A stretch of DNA of 42,751 nt from positions 1 to 42,751 of the forward strand of contig CANQXP010000011.1 in NCBI GenBank assembly GCA_947627885.1, in the 5' to 3' direction. Below are positions 1 to 8,483 of this stretch, one piece after another. Each line of letters begins with the position of its first letter. The first letter of the stretch is position 1. The notes beneath the pieces were generated by a model. The model did no database searches. It was not told the DNA's origin and worked only from the letters and a program-made list of their open reading frames with translations. Source of the DNA: an uncultured Rikenella sp. (GTDB taxonomy: Bacteria > Bacteroidota > Bacteroidia > Bacteroidales > Rikenellaceae). A program made the translations under genes and the position numbers.

Positions 1-739
1 AGCCCATGAGCGTTGAGGCCACCGGAATATTCCCCGCCTCCGCCAGCTCGATCACCGCATTTTCCGCCCCGGAGATCTTCACGCCGTTGCCCACCAGAAT
101 AAGCGGCCGTTCCGCCTCGTTAATGAGCGCCAAAGCATCCCGCACGGCATCGCCGTCCACCGCGGGCACCGGGTTGTAGCTCCGGATGCCGGTGCACGGC
201 TTCCACTTATAGTCCCCCCGCGCCAGCAAGGCGTCTTTGGTCACCTCGATATAGACCGGTCCCGGCCGTCCAGCTCCGGCAATATAGAAAGCCTTGGCAA
301 TGGTCGGCACCATCTCTTCGAACCGGGTGATCTGGTAGTTCCATTTGGTGATCGGCACGGTCATGTTGATCATGTCGGCCTCTTGGAAAAAGTCGGTTCC
401 CAGCGCCGTCGAAGGCACCTGGGCCGAAATGCAGACGATCGGCGTGGAGTCCAGCATCGCGTCCGCGATACCGGTCAGTAAATTCGTGGCCCCCGGCCCC
501 GAAGTGGCCATGCAGACCCCCGTTTTGTTGGAAACCCGCGCGTAGCCCTGCGCTGCGTGCACGGCGCCCTGTTCGTGCCGGGTCAAGAGATGCCGCAGCT
601 CCGGATAGTCCTGCAAGCGGTCGTAAACCGGGGTGATGCTTCCCCCCGGATAGCCGAACACGGTGTCCACGCCCTGATTGATGAGTGAGGCGAGCAGGGC
701 TTCCGCCCCGGTGATATTCTGTTTCTCGGTATATTTCAT
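1..739 (-). CDS. ilvB: Acetolactate synthase large subunit, 3' end outside window
   Basis: Catalytic subunit of acetohydroxyacid synthase, the thiamine-diphosphate enzyme that condenses pyruvate with pyruvate or 2-oxobutyrate in valine, leucine and isoleucine synthesis. Only the first 246 or so residues are present; the gene runs off the left edge. The start (MKYTEKQNITG) is the ATG at 737-739. Visible family marks are the FGYPGG motif near residue 28, the catalytic glutamate in RHEQGAVHAAQGYAR (about E56), and SGPGATNLLTGIADA near residue 80. It lies 48 bp downstream of ilvD on the same strand, so the two are very probably cotranscribed. Whether a small regulatory subunit (ilvN) follows cannot be seen. 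Confidence 0.95.
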   Translation of the reverse strand, partial: MKYTEKQNITGAEALLASLINQGVDTVFGYPGGSITPVYDRLQDYPELRHLLTRHEQGAVHAAQGYARVSNKTGVCMATSGPGATNLLTGIADAMLDSTPIVCISAQVPSTALGTDFFQEADMINMTVPITKWNYQITRFEEMVPTIAKAFYIAGAGRPGPVYIEVTKDALLARGDYKWKPCTGIRSYNPVPAVDGDAVRDALALINEAERPLILVGNGVKISGAENAVIELAEAGNIPVASTLMG

Positions 740-787
740 GATTCGTCTCCTGAGTGATTGTCGGTGAGGCGGTCTCTCTCCAAATTA

Positions 788-2614
788 TTATTCAACGATC
801 CGGATGGCGCCCTTGTCCGCGGAAGAGACCATGTTGGCATATGCCCTGAGCGCCTTGCTGACGACTCGTTCGCGGTCGGGCCGGAAGCCGCCGCCCGTGC
901 GCAGTCGTTCCATGCGCTGCGCCAGCACGTCGTCCGCCACGGCCAGCGTGATCGAGCGGTTCGGTATGTCGATAATCACTTTATCCCCGTCCTCGACGGC
1001 GGCAATAAGTCCTCCCGCCGCCGCTTCTGGCGAGCAGTGTCCGATCGAGAGGCCCGAAGTCCCCCCGGAGAACCTGCCGTCCGTCAGCAACGCGCACGCC
1101 TTGTCCAGCTTCACCGTCTTGAGGTAGGAGGTCGGGTAGAGCATCTCCTGCATCCCCGGCCCCCCCTTCGGCCCTTCGTAGCGGATGATCACAACGTCCC
1201 CCGCCTGCACAGCTCCCCCCAATATCCCCGCGCTGGCCTGTTCCTGCGAGTCGAACACCCGCGCCGTCCCTTCGAAAACGAGGATCGAGGCATCCACTCC
1301 CGCGGTCTTCACGATACAGCCGTCCTGCGCGATATTCCCGTACAGCACCGCCAGCCCGCCGTCCTTCATATAGGCGTGCTCGATGTCCCGGATGCACCCC
1401 TTTTCGCGGTCATTGTCGTAGTCCGGGTACATCGTGTGCTGCGAACCCAGCATGATATTAAATTTGCCTCCCGGAGCCGACAAGTACCGTTCCGTGTCGT
1501 CAGACGAGGCTGTGGTGCCGAGGTTGTAGATATCGTATTTCGCCACCGCCTGCGCCAGATCCAAACCGTCCACCCGAACGGTCGTCCCGTCGATCAGCCC
1601 GGCACGCATCAGTATTCCCAGAATCGCCAGAATACCCCCCGCGCGGTTGACCTCCTGAATATGGTACGACGAATGGTTGGGGGCCACTTTGCACAGCACC
1701 GGCAGCTTGCGCGACAGCGCGTCGATGTCCTTCATCGTGAAGTCCACCCCTGCCTCCTGCGCCACCGCCAGCAGGTGCAGAACGGTATTGGTCGAGCCGC
1801 CCATGGCAATATCCAAGGACATCGCATTCAGGAACGCCTGTTTTGTGGCGATAGACCGCGGCAAGACATTATCATTATCATTGAAATAGTATTCCCGTGC
1901 GTTATGGACGATCAGTTTCGCCGCCGCTTCGAACAGTTTGAGCCGGTTGGTGTGCGTCGCCACGATGGTGCCGTTGCCCGGCAGCGAAAGGCCCAGCGCT
2001 TCGGTCAGGCAGTTCATCGAGTTGGCGGTGAACATCCCGGAACACGACCCGCACGTGGGGCAAGCCCCCTGTTCGATCCGGGTGAGCTTTTCGTCCGAAA
2101 TCTCCGGGTCGGCTCCCTTGACCATCACGTCGATCAGGTCATAAGCCTCCCCGTCCACGACACCAGCCTCCATCGGGCCGCCGCTGACGAACACCGCCGG
2201 AATGTTGAGCCGCATGGCCGCCATCAGCATCCCCGGCGTGATCTTGTCGCAGTTCGAAATGCACACAATCGCATCCACCCCGTGCGCCTGGCACATATAT
2301 TCCACCGAATCCGCAATCAGGTCGCGCGAAGGCAACGAGTAGAGCATCCCGCCGTGCCCCATGGCGATCCCGTCGTCGATGGCGATCGTGTCGAACTCAG
2401 CGGCATAGCACCCTTCGGCTTCGATCAGCTGCTTGATCTGCTGGCCGATCTCGTGCAGGTGGGTATGTCCCGGCACGAACTGCGTGAAAGAGTTGACGAT
2501 GCCGATCACCGGCTGTCCGAACTGGGAGTCTTTCATGCCGTTGGCCCGCCAGAGGCTCCGGGCCCCGGCCATCCGGCGCCCCTTTGTGGTTACATCGCTG
2601 CGTAGTGGTTTCAT
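788..2614 (-). CDS. ilvD: Dihydroxy-acid dehydratase
   Basis: Iron-sulfur dehydratase that converts 2,3-dihydroxy-3-methyl(butanoate/pentanoate) to the 2-oxo acid, the third step of valine/isoleucine synthesis. The protein is about 608 residues, normal for IlvD. Cluster cysteines are visible in [11 protein letters not shown] (about C122) and [13 protein letters not shown] (about 185-191), and the [13 protein letters not shown] stretch follows. I chose the ATG at 2612-2614 ([20 protein letters not shown]) because it matches where IlvD proteins begin; an upstream in-frame TTG at 2629 would add five residues. It is the first gene before ilvB and lies downstream of a hairpin terminator at 2651-2690. 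Confidence 0.97.
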   Translation of the reverse strand: MKPLRSDVTTKGRRMAGARSLWRANGMKDSQFGQPVIGIVNSFTQFVPGHTHLHEIGQQIKQLIEAEGCYAAEFDTIAIDDGIAMGHGGMLYSLPSRDLIADSVEYMCQAHGVDAIVCISNCDKITPGMLMAAMRLNIPAVFVSGGPMEAGVVDGEAYDLIDVMVKGADPEISDEKLTRIEQGACPTCGSCSGMFTANSMNCLTEALGLSLPGNGTIVATHTNRLKLFEAAAKLIVHNAREYYFNDNDNVLPRSIATKQAFLNAMSLDIAMGGSTNTVLHLLAVAQEAGVDFTMKDIDALSRKLPVLCKVAPNHSSYHIQEVNRAGGILAILGILMRAGLIDGTTVRVDGLDLAQAVAKYDIYNLGTTASSDDTERYLSAPGGKFNIMLGSQHTMYPDYDNDREKGCIRDIEHAYMKDGGLAVLYGNIAQDGCIVKTAGVDASILVFEGTARVFDSQEQASAGILGGAVQAGDVVIIRYEGPKGGPGMQEMLYPTSYLKTVKLDKACALLTDGRFSGGTSGLSIGHCSPEAAAGGLIAAVEDGDKVIIDIPNRSITLAVADDVLAQRMERLRTGGGFRPDRERVVSKALRAYANMVSSADKGAIRIVE

Positions 2615-2650
2615 TCTTCGTGTTAGCAATCTTAGTCACGCAAATGAAAA

Positions 2651-2690
2651 AACAAAAAATCCCCCGGTCAAAGTTTTGTTCCGGGGGATT
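2651..2690 (-). terminator. Strong hairpin with T-tract between xerD and ilvD
   Basis: A perfect 10-bp stem (2658-2667 pairing with 2681-2690, core CCCCCGG/CCGGGGG) is followed on the minus strand by a run of T broken by one G. It would end xerD transcription. It lies only about 45 bp upstream of the ilvD start, so it could also act as an attenuator in an ilvD leader. The only short reading frame before it (MLYFR) is not rich in Ile, Leu or Val. Confidence 0.85.
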
Positions 2691-2747
2691 ACGAAGTCCA
2701 AAAGGATTTTTTGTTAATCAATTATCTGAAATAAAGCATTTTGAATT

Positions 2748-3707
2748 CTATTTATCGTCGGTTTCAACAGACTCTTTTTTCTCGGTTCCGGAATGGGCCA
2801 GCGGGTGGAGTTCCAGGGCTCCGCGCAGGTCGCGCATCTCCAAATGCGTATAAATTTCCGTCGTCAATATGGATTCGTGGCCCAAAAGCTCCTGTACGGC
2901 CCGGATGTCGGCGCCGCCTTGCAGCAGGTGCGTGGCGAACGAATGGCGCAGGGTATGCGGGCTGACTGTTTTGGTTATCCCTGCCGCGGCAGCCGTTTTG
3001 CGGATGATGGTGAAGATCATCACGCGGGTCAGTTTCCGGCCGTGCTGGTTGAGGAAAACGATCTCCGCCGAGTCCGCCGCCACGGGCATTGTGCGCCGCT
3101 GTTCCAGGTAGAGCTCGACTTGCTGTAATGCCGTGTCGGCGATGGGTACCAGCCGCTGCTTGTTCCCCTTTCCGGTCACCCGGACGATCCCCTCCGCTGC
3201 GAAGATGTCGCTCAACCGCAGGTTCACCAGCTCGCTCACCCGCAGTCCGCAGCAGTAGAGCACTTCGAGTATGGCCCGGTTGCGGTGGCCGAGCGGCGCG
3301 CCGAGGTCGATGCTTTCGAGCATCCGGCGGATCTCGTCATAGGATAGTGTGTCGGGCAGCTTGCGGGCGATCCTGGGCGAGTCGATCAGTTCAGTAGGCA
3401 GTGTCTGGATGCGATCGGCGTGGAGCAGGTAGGTGAAGAAGCTCCGCACGCCGCTGAGGGTGCGTGCCTGCGTGGTGTCGCCGGAGCCGGTGTCGTAGAT
3501 ATGGGCCATAAAGGCTTCGATGTCGGCCAGTACGACCTCCGCCGGCTCTTTCGGACGGTCGCTGCCGAGGATGAATGCGGCGAGCTGCCCGGCGTCGCGC
3601 AGGTAGGCTTCGATGCTGTTAGCCGAAAGCCCCCGTTCGAACCGGAGGTACTCCCGGTAGCTGTCCAAGGCTTGTTGCCATGCTGTTTCTGTTGTCTGCT
3701 CGCTCAT
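2748..3707 (-). CDS. xerD: Tyrosine recombinase, XerC/XerD family
   Basis: Site-specific tyrosine recombinase that resolves chromosome dimers at dif. It is 319 residues from the ATG at 3705-3707 (MSEQTTETAWQQALDSY); a longer in-frame start at 3779 would add an unconserved 24-residue tail. The N-terminal SAM-like domain (about 10-105) and the catalytic domain are complete. The catalytic set is visible: Arg in CGLRVSEL (about 156), Lys in TGKGNKQR (about 180), His and Arg in HTLRHSFATH (251 and 254), His in LLGHES (277) and nucleophile Tyr in EIYTHL (286). It is divergent from aroQ. XerC versus XerD cannot be settled from the sequence alone. Confidence 0.93.
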   Translation of the reverse strand: MSEQTTETAWQQALDSYREYLRFERGLSANSIEAYLRDAGQLAAFILGSDRPKEPAEVVLADIEAFMAHIYDTGSGDTTQARTLSGVRSFFTYLLHADRIQTLPTELIDSPRIARKLPDTLSYDEIRRMLESIDLGAPLGHRNRAILEVLYCCGLRVSELVNLRLSDIFAAEGIVRVTGKGNKQRLVPIADTALQQVELYLEQRRTMPVAADSAEIVFLNQHGRKLTRVMIFTIIRKTAAAAGITKTVSPHTLRHSFATHLLQGGADIRAVQELLGHESILTTEIYTHLEMRDLRGALELHPLAHSGTEKKESVETDDK

Positions 3708-3779
3708 TTTCCGGCCGTGCGCTGCTGGCGTAATGAAAAAATAACGCGCTGCGCCGGGCGAAATTACCCAAATTTGCAC

Positions 3780-3787
3780 TAAATTTG
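3780..3787 (+). promoter_or_regulatory. Bacteroidetes -7 box upstream of aroQ
   Basis: TAAATTTG is an exact match to the Bacteroidetes -7 consensus TAnnTTTG, 19 bp before the aroQ ATG. No clear TTTG -33 element is seen at the usual spacing. Confidence 0.6.
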
Positions 3788-3806
3788 AACTTCAATCGGG
3801 AAAATA

Positions 3807-4235
3807 ATGAAGAAACTGCTGATTATCAACGGGCCGAACCTGAACCTGCTTGGCCTGCGCGAGAAGGAGGTCTACGGCTCGCAGACGTTCGAGAATTACC
3901 TGACGGAGCTGATCGCGGAGTTCGGGGATCGGGCGGAGCTGGACTATTTCCAGTCGAACGTGGAGGGGGAGATCATCGATGCGCTGCACGATGCGCGGGG
4001 GAAATACGACGGGGTGGTGCTGAATGCCGGGGGATATACCCACACTTCGGTGGCGATCGCGGATGCGATCGGCGCGGTGGCGGCCTGCGGCCTGAAGACG
4101 GTGGAGGTGCATATCTCGAATATCATGGCGCGGGAGGAGTTCCGCCATGTGTCGCTGATCGCTTCGCGCTGCGCGGGATCGGTGATGGGGTTCGGGATGC
4201 AGTCCTACCGGCTGGCTGTTTACAGTTTCCTTTAG
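3807..4235 (+). CDS. aroQ: Type II 3-dehydroquinate dehydratase
   Basis: Dehydrates 3-dehydroquinate to 3-dehydroshikimate in the shikimate pathway. At 142 residues it has the size of the small dodecameric type II enzymes. The N-terminal NGPNLNLLG motif, catalytic Tyr23 in VYGSQT, the VLNAGGYTHTS motif (about 72-81), catalytic His in EVHISN (about 102) and the arginine in REEFRH (about 113) are all present. It stands alone on the plus strand, divergent from xerD, with an exact -7 box just upstream. The 159-bp gap to pyk holds a GC-rich palindrome. Confidence 0.96.
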   Translation: MKKLLIINGPNLNLLGLREKEVYGSQTFENYLTELIAEFGDRAELDYFQSNVEGEIIDALHDARGKYDGVVLNAGGYTHTSVAIADAIGAVAACGLKTVEVHISNIMAREEFRHVSLIASRCAGSVMGFGMQSYRLAVYSFL

Positions 4236-4275
4236 TAATTTATAGTTCGGTTTAGTGGAGGGGCCTTGTTCTACC

Positions 4276-4358
4276 GCGTCAGCGGCCAGCCCGGAGCCAT
4301 CCCCGGCGCAGGGTAGCAACACTCGCGAGGCTCGGTTTTGCCTGCGCTGGCTCCGGGT
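4276..4358. repeat. GC-rich intergenic palindrome, copy A
   Basis: Between aroQ and pyk, CCCGGAGCCA (4290-4299) and TGGCTCCGGG (4348-4357) form a perfect 10-bp inverted pair around a loop of about 48 bases. The unit resembles copy B at 22010-22089 in sequence and order of blocks, including CCCCGGCG just inside the left arm. Confidence 0.6.
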
Positions 4359-4394
4359 TAAATGAAGAATTGAACCGACGTTCAAACGTGTAAT

Positions 4395-5828
4395 ATGGAA
4401 AAGAAAACAAAAATAGTAGCCACCATTTCGGACCGACGTTGCGACGTGGATTTTATCCGCTCGCTGTACGAGGAGGGGATGAACGTGGTGCGCATCAATT
4501 CGGCCCACACCTCGTTCGAGGGGGCCACGAATATCGTCAACAACACCCGCGCCGTGTCGGAAAAGATCGCCATACTGGTGGATACCAAGGGGCCGGAGAT
4601 CCGCACCACGCGGATGGCCGACGAGGGGATCCCGGTCAGCGAGGGTGACATGCTCACCATGCGCGGGACGGACGACAACGAAATGCTCTCGTCGCGGGAT
4701 TGCATCTTCCTGAACGATAAGGATATTTTCGAGGAGGTGCCGGTCGGTGTGGCGGTGCTGATCGATGACGGAGATATCGCCCTTGAGGTGGCGGACAAGA
4801 TCGACGGGGCCTTGGTGGTGCGGGTCAAGAACAGCGGGGTTATCAAGGGCAAGAAGAGCGTCAATATCCCGGCGGTTCACCTGCGCCTGCCGGCGCTGAC
4901 CGAGCGGGATATCGAATACATCCACTGGGCGGTGAGGATGAATCTCGATTTTATTGCCCACTCGTTCGTGCGGCATAAGGGGGATTTGCTGGAGATACAG
5001 AAGATCCTGGATGCGGAGCACAGCTCGATCAAGATCATCTCGAAGATCGAGAACCAGGAGGGGGTCGACAATATCGACGAGATACTGGATCATACCTATG
5101 CGGTGATGGTGGCGCGCGGCGACCTGGGGGTGGAGCTGAACGCGGAGGAGATCCCGATCGTGCAGAAGAATCTGGTGCAGAAGTGCATCGAGAGCAAGAA
5201 GCCGGTAATCATCGCTACGCAGATGCTGCACTCGATGATTAACAATCCGCGGCCGACGCGGGCGGAGGTGAGCGACGTAGCGAACGCCATTTTCCAACGG
5301 GTGGATGCGATCATGCTGAGCGGCGAGACGGCCAACGGCAAGTACCCGGTCGAGGCGGTCAAAGCGATGACCAAGATCGCGCTGGCGATCGAGCGGGAGG
5401 TGTCGCCGATCATCGATGTCAACATGGTGCGCATCAACAACGAGATCACAGCCCAGCTGGCGCGCTCGGCGGTGCGGGCCTGCACGAACCTGCCGGTCAA
5501 GGCGGTGCTCATCGATACGTTGTCGGGACGGACGGGACGTTACCTGGCGGCATTCCGGGGCGAGAAGCCGGTCTACGCGCTTTGCTACCGCAAGCATGTG
5601 ATGCGAGAGCTGGCCTTATCGTACGGGGTGTATGCCGAATATGCGGAGCCGGCGATCGCGCACGACCGTTTCAGTTACCAGATGCTGCTCATTCTCGAAA
5701 GGGAACATAAAATCGCCAACGACGACCTGGTGGTCGTGGTGGGCGGCTCGTTCGGGGCGGCCAAGGGAGCTTCGTTCATGGAGATCAGCAAGGTGATCCA
5801 CCTGCTCAACAAGGCGATGATCGAATAA
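4395..5828 (+). CDS. pyk: Pyruvate kinase
   Basis: Transfers phosphate from phosphoenolpyruvate to ADP in the last step of glycolysis. The 477-residue protein has the expected landmarks: TKIVATISDRR at the start of the barrel, DTKGPEIRTT, the KIENQEGVDNIDEI stretch with catalytic lysine, VARGDLGVE, the Mg-binding region and the MLSGETANGKYPVEAV signature, then the C-terminal allosteric-type domain. The N-terminal ATISDRRCDVDF replaces the more common CTIGPAS form, which is normal for Bacteroidales enzymes. A strong hairpin terminator follows at 5858-5897. No clear promoter box is seen; the upstream gap holds a GC-rich palindrome. Confidence 0.96.
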   Translation: MEKKTKIVATISDRRCDVDFIRSLYEEGMNVVRINSAHTSFEGATNIVNNTRAVSEKIAILVDTKGPEIRTTRMADEGIPVSEGDMLTMRGTDDNEMLSSRDCIFLNDKDIFEEVPVGVAVLIDDGDIALEVADKIDGALVVRVKNSGVIKGKKSVNIPAVHLRLPALTERDIEYIHWAVRMNLDFIAHSFVRHKGDLLEIQKILDAEHSSIKIISKIENQEGVDNIDEILDHTYAVMVARGDLGVELNAEEIPIVQKNLVQKCIESKKPVIIATQMLHSMINNPRPTRAEVSDVANAIFQRVDAIMLSGETANGKYPVEAVKAMTKIALAIEREVSPIIDVNMVRINNEITAQLARSAVRACTNLPVKAVLIDTLSGRTGRYLAAFRGEKPVYALCYRKHVMRELALSYGVYAEYAEPAIAHDRFSYQMLLILEREHKIANDDLVVVVGGSFGAAKGASFMEISKVIHLLNKAMIE

Positions 5829-5857
5829 CCCTTTCCGGGCGTACTTTAATAATTAGG

Positions 5858-5897
5858 AAAAGGCGTTTTTACAGAACTCTGTAAAAACGCCTTTTTT
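5858..5897 (+). terminator. Intrinsic terminator of pyk
   Basis: A 17-bp perfect stem (5858-5874 with 5879-5895, loop AACT) whose 3' side ends in a run of six T. Confidence 0.93.
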
Positions 5898-5963
5898 CGG
5901 CACGGTTGTTGGAATATTCCCCTTTCGTAGACAAAATATGTTAAACTTTAAATTTATTGCCTT

Positions 5964-6218
5964 ATGTATTTTTTATGGTTTATTCTTATCGGACTGGTAG
6001 CCGGGTGGCTCGGCAGCCTTATCATGAAAGGCAGCGGCTCTGGTCTGCTGCTGAACATTATTATCGGTATCATCGGCGGGGTGCTGGGCGGATGGCTTTT
6101 CAGCCTTTTCGGCCTCGTTCCGGTCGGTACGCTGGGCAGCCTGCTGACCGCTTTGGTCGGCGCTATCGTCCTGCTCTGGATCGTATCGCTCATCAGAAGG
6201 CCTAAGCGTACTGCCTAA
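5964..6218 (+). CDS. GlsB/YeaQ/YmgE-type small membrane protein
   Basis: An 84-residue, glycine-rich, almost wholly hydrophobic protein with three predicted membrane helices (about 3-20, 29-49, 54-76) and a basic tail (RRPKRTA). The spacing of small residues (GLVAGWLGSLIMKG, then IIGIIGGVLGGWLF) is that of the GlsB/YeaQ/YmgE (transglycosylase-associated) family, whose members are often stress-induced and of unknown biochemical role. The name transglycosylase-associated is historical and should not be read as function. It is monocistronic, between the pyk terminator and the hairpin at 6242-6277. Confidence 0.85.
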   Translation: MYFLWFILIGLVAGWLGSLIMKGSGSGLLLNIIIGIIGGVLGGWLFSLFGLVPVGTLGSLLTALVGAIVLLWIVSLIRRPKRTA

Positions 6219-6241
6219 AGTTTCCGGCCACGGCCGGAGAT

Positions 6242-6277
6242 CGTGAGCCGTTGGCGGATCGCCGCGAACGGCTCACG
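6242..6277. terminator. Hairpin between converging genes
   Basis: An 11-bp perfect stem (6242-6252 with 6267-6277) separates the converging GlsB-type gene and the EamA-type gene. A short T-rich stretch follows on the plus strand. It probably serves both directions. Confidence 0.7.
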
Positions 6278-6284
6278 TTGTATT

Positions 6285-6698
6285 TTATAGGATAATGACG
6301 ATCGACCCGGCGACGATCAGCGCACCGCCCACGAGTGTTTTCGGGTCGGCCGGCTCGCCGAGGACAACGATTCCGAGGATAATGGTGATCGCCACGCTGA
6401 GTTTGTCGATCGGCGCTACCTTGGAGGCGTCCCCCTCCTGCAAGGCTTTGAAATAGAAGAGCCAGGAGAGTCCCGTCGCCACCCCTGACAGCACGAGGAA
6501 AAGCAGGTTGTGTTTCGACAGGGCTTTGGCTTCCCGCAGGTGCCCGGAAAAGATGACGATTCCCCAGGTTATCAGCAGGATAACTGCCGTCCGGATCGCC
6601 GTGGCCAGGTTGGAGTTGACCCCCTTGACGCCGACTTTGGCCAGTATGGCGGTCAGGGCGGCGAAAACGGCCGAAAGCAGGGCGTAAAATTTCCACAT
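6285..6698 (-). CDS. Half-size EamA/DMT transporter
   Basis: A 137-residue integral membrane protein with about five hydrophobic segments and a single EamA repeat: short N-terminal WKFYALLSAVFAALTAILAKVG, a conserved SGVATGLSWLFYFKALQEGDAS block and the closing PADPKTLVGGALIVAGSIVIIL. Two-repeat DMT exporters are about 300 residues, so this half-size form must dimerise to make a full carrier (inference from the family). Substrate unknown. Its ATG lies 9 bp after the SpoIIE-type phosphatase stop, so it is the last gene of a six-gene minus-strand run starting at prmA. Confidence 0.82.
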   Translation of the reverse strand: MWKFYALLSAVFAALTAILAKVGVKGVNSNLATAIRTAVILLITWGIVIFSGHLREAKALSKHNLLFLVLSGVATGLSWLFYFKALQEGDASKVAPIDKLSVAITIILGIVVLGEPADPKTLVGGALIVAGSIVIIL

Positions 6699-6707
6699 AC
6701 GCGCAGG

Positions 6708-7892
6708 TTACAGATAGGTGGTGATGACTTGCTTGGCGAAACGGGTTTCCAGTGTGCGGGCGATGGCTCCCAGCACCTTGCGCCGCAGGATCAGCGTTTC
6801 GGCATCCGCCGCCGCCGTGTTGCTTTTGCGCATGCCCACGATCATCTCGATCCGGTCGGAGGCGAGCAGCAACTCGCAGATATGGTAGGCCGGCCCCCGT
6901 CCGGTCGGCATCTCGGCGTAATTCTCCAGTATCTCCAAAGCTTTGCTCAGCGTGAGCAGTCCTTCGGTCACCAGGTCGAGGCCGTCGATCTCCCATTGCG
7001 GCGGCAGTTCGGGATCGGTGGAGGTGAGCTGGCGCCGCAGCCCGGTGCCCCAGTATCCGGCGATCTGCCGGGCAAGCAGGTGGCCGCAGACGATCTTCCG
7101 CCCGTCGAAATTCCGTAGCCGGTCGGCCAGCAGGGCGATGTCGGAGGTCATCGAGGGAGGGCACGAACACAATATCGCTTTGCGCGGTTCCCGGATATGT
7201 ACGGCTACGCAACTGATGTCGTCGTGCGGCGTGCCGTCGTCGTTCTCCACGGACTGATTCAGCAATCGCTGCGCCAGCGTCGCCGAAGACATGTCCGGCT
7301 CGCTGCGCAGACGCTCGTCCAGGAAAGCCTGAACGTTGTCGCGGCCCCAGCCGAAAGGGTAGCGGTCGGTGCCCAGCCCGCTCTGTGTCACGCCGTCGGT
7401 GGCCAGCACGATCCGGTCGCCGCAGCGCATCGTGAAACTGCCGGTATGGAAGGTCTGTGTCCGGCCAGTCTGCGGGTTGGCGTACGGATGCGCCTGCCGT
7501 TCGACCTGCAAAGGCTCCGTTCCCCGGAAGATAAAGGCTTGGGGGTTGTCGTATTCGATCAGCCGGACGGTGCCGCTGCGATGGTCGATGTCCACGAGGG
7601 TGAAAGTGGAGTAGCTGATCTTCCGCACGCTGCATACCGGCAGGGTCTGCATCACGGTCCGCGCCGTCTCCTCGATGGATTGCGGCGCCCCGGCCATCCC
7701 CATGAAGATGGAGGCGGTCAGGGTGGAGAGCAGGTGGGCCTTGACCCCGTGGCCCATGCCGTCGGAGAGCACCAGCACAGTATGCCCGTGGACCGGGAAC
7801 TGCTGTTGCAGGAAACTGTCGCCGCAGGGGGCGTTGTTCCCGCAGCAGGCTTGCTTGCAAGCGGTTTCGACAAAGAGACCGGAGCTTTTCAT
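6708..7892 (-). CDS. SpoIIE-type PP2C phosphatase of the hydrogenase-associated kind
   Basis: A 394-residue serine/threonine phosphatase. The first 230 residues are a SpoIIE/PP2C domain with metal-binding aspartates in PCGDSFL (about 25), LSDGMGHG, LATDGVTQSG and HDDISCVAV. The last 150 form a second domain with KIVCGHLLARQIAGYWG and IDGLDLVTEGLLTLSKALEI, a combination I associate with phosphatases encoded beside [FeFe]-hydrogenase genes. The N-terminus carries a cysteine cluster (C12, C16, C17, C23). The start at 7892 overlaps the PAS gene stop by 4 bp (ATGA), so the pair is translationally coupled. No hydrogenase subunit is visible within several kilobases on either side. The longer open frame reaching 8210 is only read-through into the PAS gene in the wrong frame. 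Confidence 0.82.
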   Translation of the reverse strand: MKSSGLFVETACKQACCGNNAPCGDSFLQQQFPVHGHTVLVLSDGMGHGVKAHLLSTLTASIFMGMAGAPQSIEETARTVMQTLPVCSVRKISYSTFTLVDIDHRSGTVRLIEYDNPQAFIFRGTEPLQVERQAHPYANPQTGRTQTFHTGSFTMRCGDRIVLATDGVTQSGLGTDRYPFGWGRDNVQAFLDERLRSEPDMSSATLAQRLLNQSVENDDGTPHDDISCVAVHIREPRKAILCSCPPSMTSDIALLADRLRNFDGRKIVCGHLLARQIAGYWGTGLRRQLTSTDPELPPQWEIDGLDLVTEGLLTLSKALEILENYAEMPTGRGPAYHICELLLASDRIEMIVGMRKSNTAAADAETLILRRKVLGAIARTLETRFAKQVITTYL

Positions 7893-8479
7893 CGCGAGTC
7901 CTCTTTTTTCCCGGAGCCCTGCAAAGCACGGATCACGGAACCGATGGTTTTGGCGCTTTCGGAGACCTCCTCGCCCAGCAGGAACGCGATCTGCTGGATC
8001 ATCCGGATATTGCGGTCGGCGGTTTGCTGGAGCCGGGCCGTCAGCTCCTCGACCTGTATGTCGGGATCGGCCAGGTTGCGCAGCAGGACGATGCTCAACT
8101 CGCCGCGCCGGATGCTGTAAACCGACAGGGTGTAAGGCACCCCGTCCAGCACGATGTCCTCCCGTTCGGTGTCTTCGCCCGACGTGTGTACGGTCTCCGC
8201 CACGGTGCATATCTCCCGTGGCAGGATGGCGTTCAGGGGCACTCCGTCCAGCGCCGGGGCGCTTTCGGCGAGCTGGGCGGCCCGGTAGCCTCCGAGCCGG
8301 ACAAACGCCGCGTTGGCCAGCAGGATGTTCATCCCCGGCCCCACGGCGGCTGACGGGGCCGGGAGCTTACGGATAAGGGTATGCAGCGTGCGGACGCTGT
8401 CCGTCTCGCGTTCGCGCAGGCGGCGGTTTTCGGCTTCGAGTCGCTCGATCCGGCCGAGCAGTTCTTCCTGTGACATCAT
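7889..8479 (-). CDS. PAS-domain sensor protein
   Basis: About 196 residues, cytoplasmic. An N-terminal coiled coil (EELLGRIERLEAENRRLRERE) leads into a PAS-like domain (about 35-135, with AVGPGMNILLANAAFVRLGGY as the PAS core start), then a second helical stretch (VEELTARLQQTADRNIRMIQQ). It is coupled by a 4-bp overlap to the SpoIIE-type phosphatase, so it is probably that enzyme's sensor partner; redox or ligand type is not shown by the sequence. I chose the ATG at 8477-8479 (or 8474-8476); an upstream TTG at 8491 would overlap the preceding gene. Confidence 0.72.
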   Translation of the reverse strand: MMSQEELLGRIERLEAENRRLRERETDSVRTLHTLIRKLPAPSAAVGPGMNILLANAAFVRLGGYRAAQLAESAPALDGVPLNAILPREICTVAETVHTSGEDTEREDIVLDGVPYTLSVYSIRRGELSIVLLRNLADPDIQVEELTARLQQTADRNIRMIQQIAFLLGEEVSESAKTIGSVIRALQGSGKKEDSR

Positions 8480-8483
8480 AGGG

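Noticed and set aside
758-2605. A 615-residue open frame opposite ilvD, and similar long ones opposite pyk (3792-5597), fhs (13717-15579) and the ABC-F gene (15959-17569)
   Set aside because: They are rich in Arg, His and Pro with no domain, and mirror the codon bias of the true genes on the other strand; they are antisense shadows of GC-rich coding sequence.
2691-2750. A leader peptide for ilvD attenuation
   Set aside because: The only short frame (MLYFR) lacks enriched branched-chain codons and has no convincing ribosome binding site.
6708-8210. A 500-residue fusion starting inside the PAS gene
   Set aside because: The first hundred residues are an out-of-frame reading of the PAS gene; the phosphatase proper starts at 7892 with the ATGA overlap.
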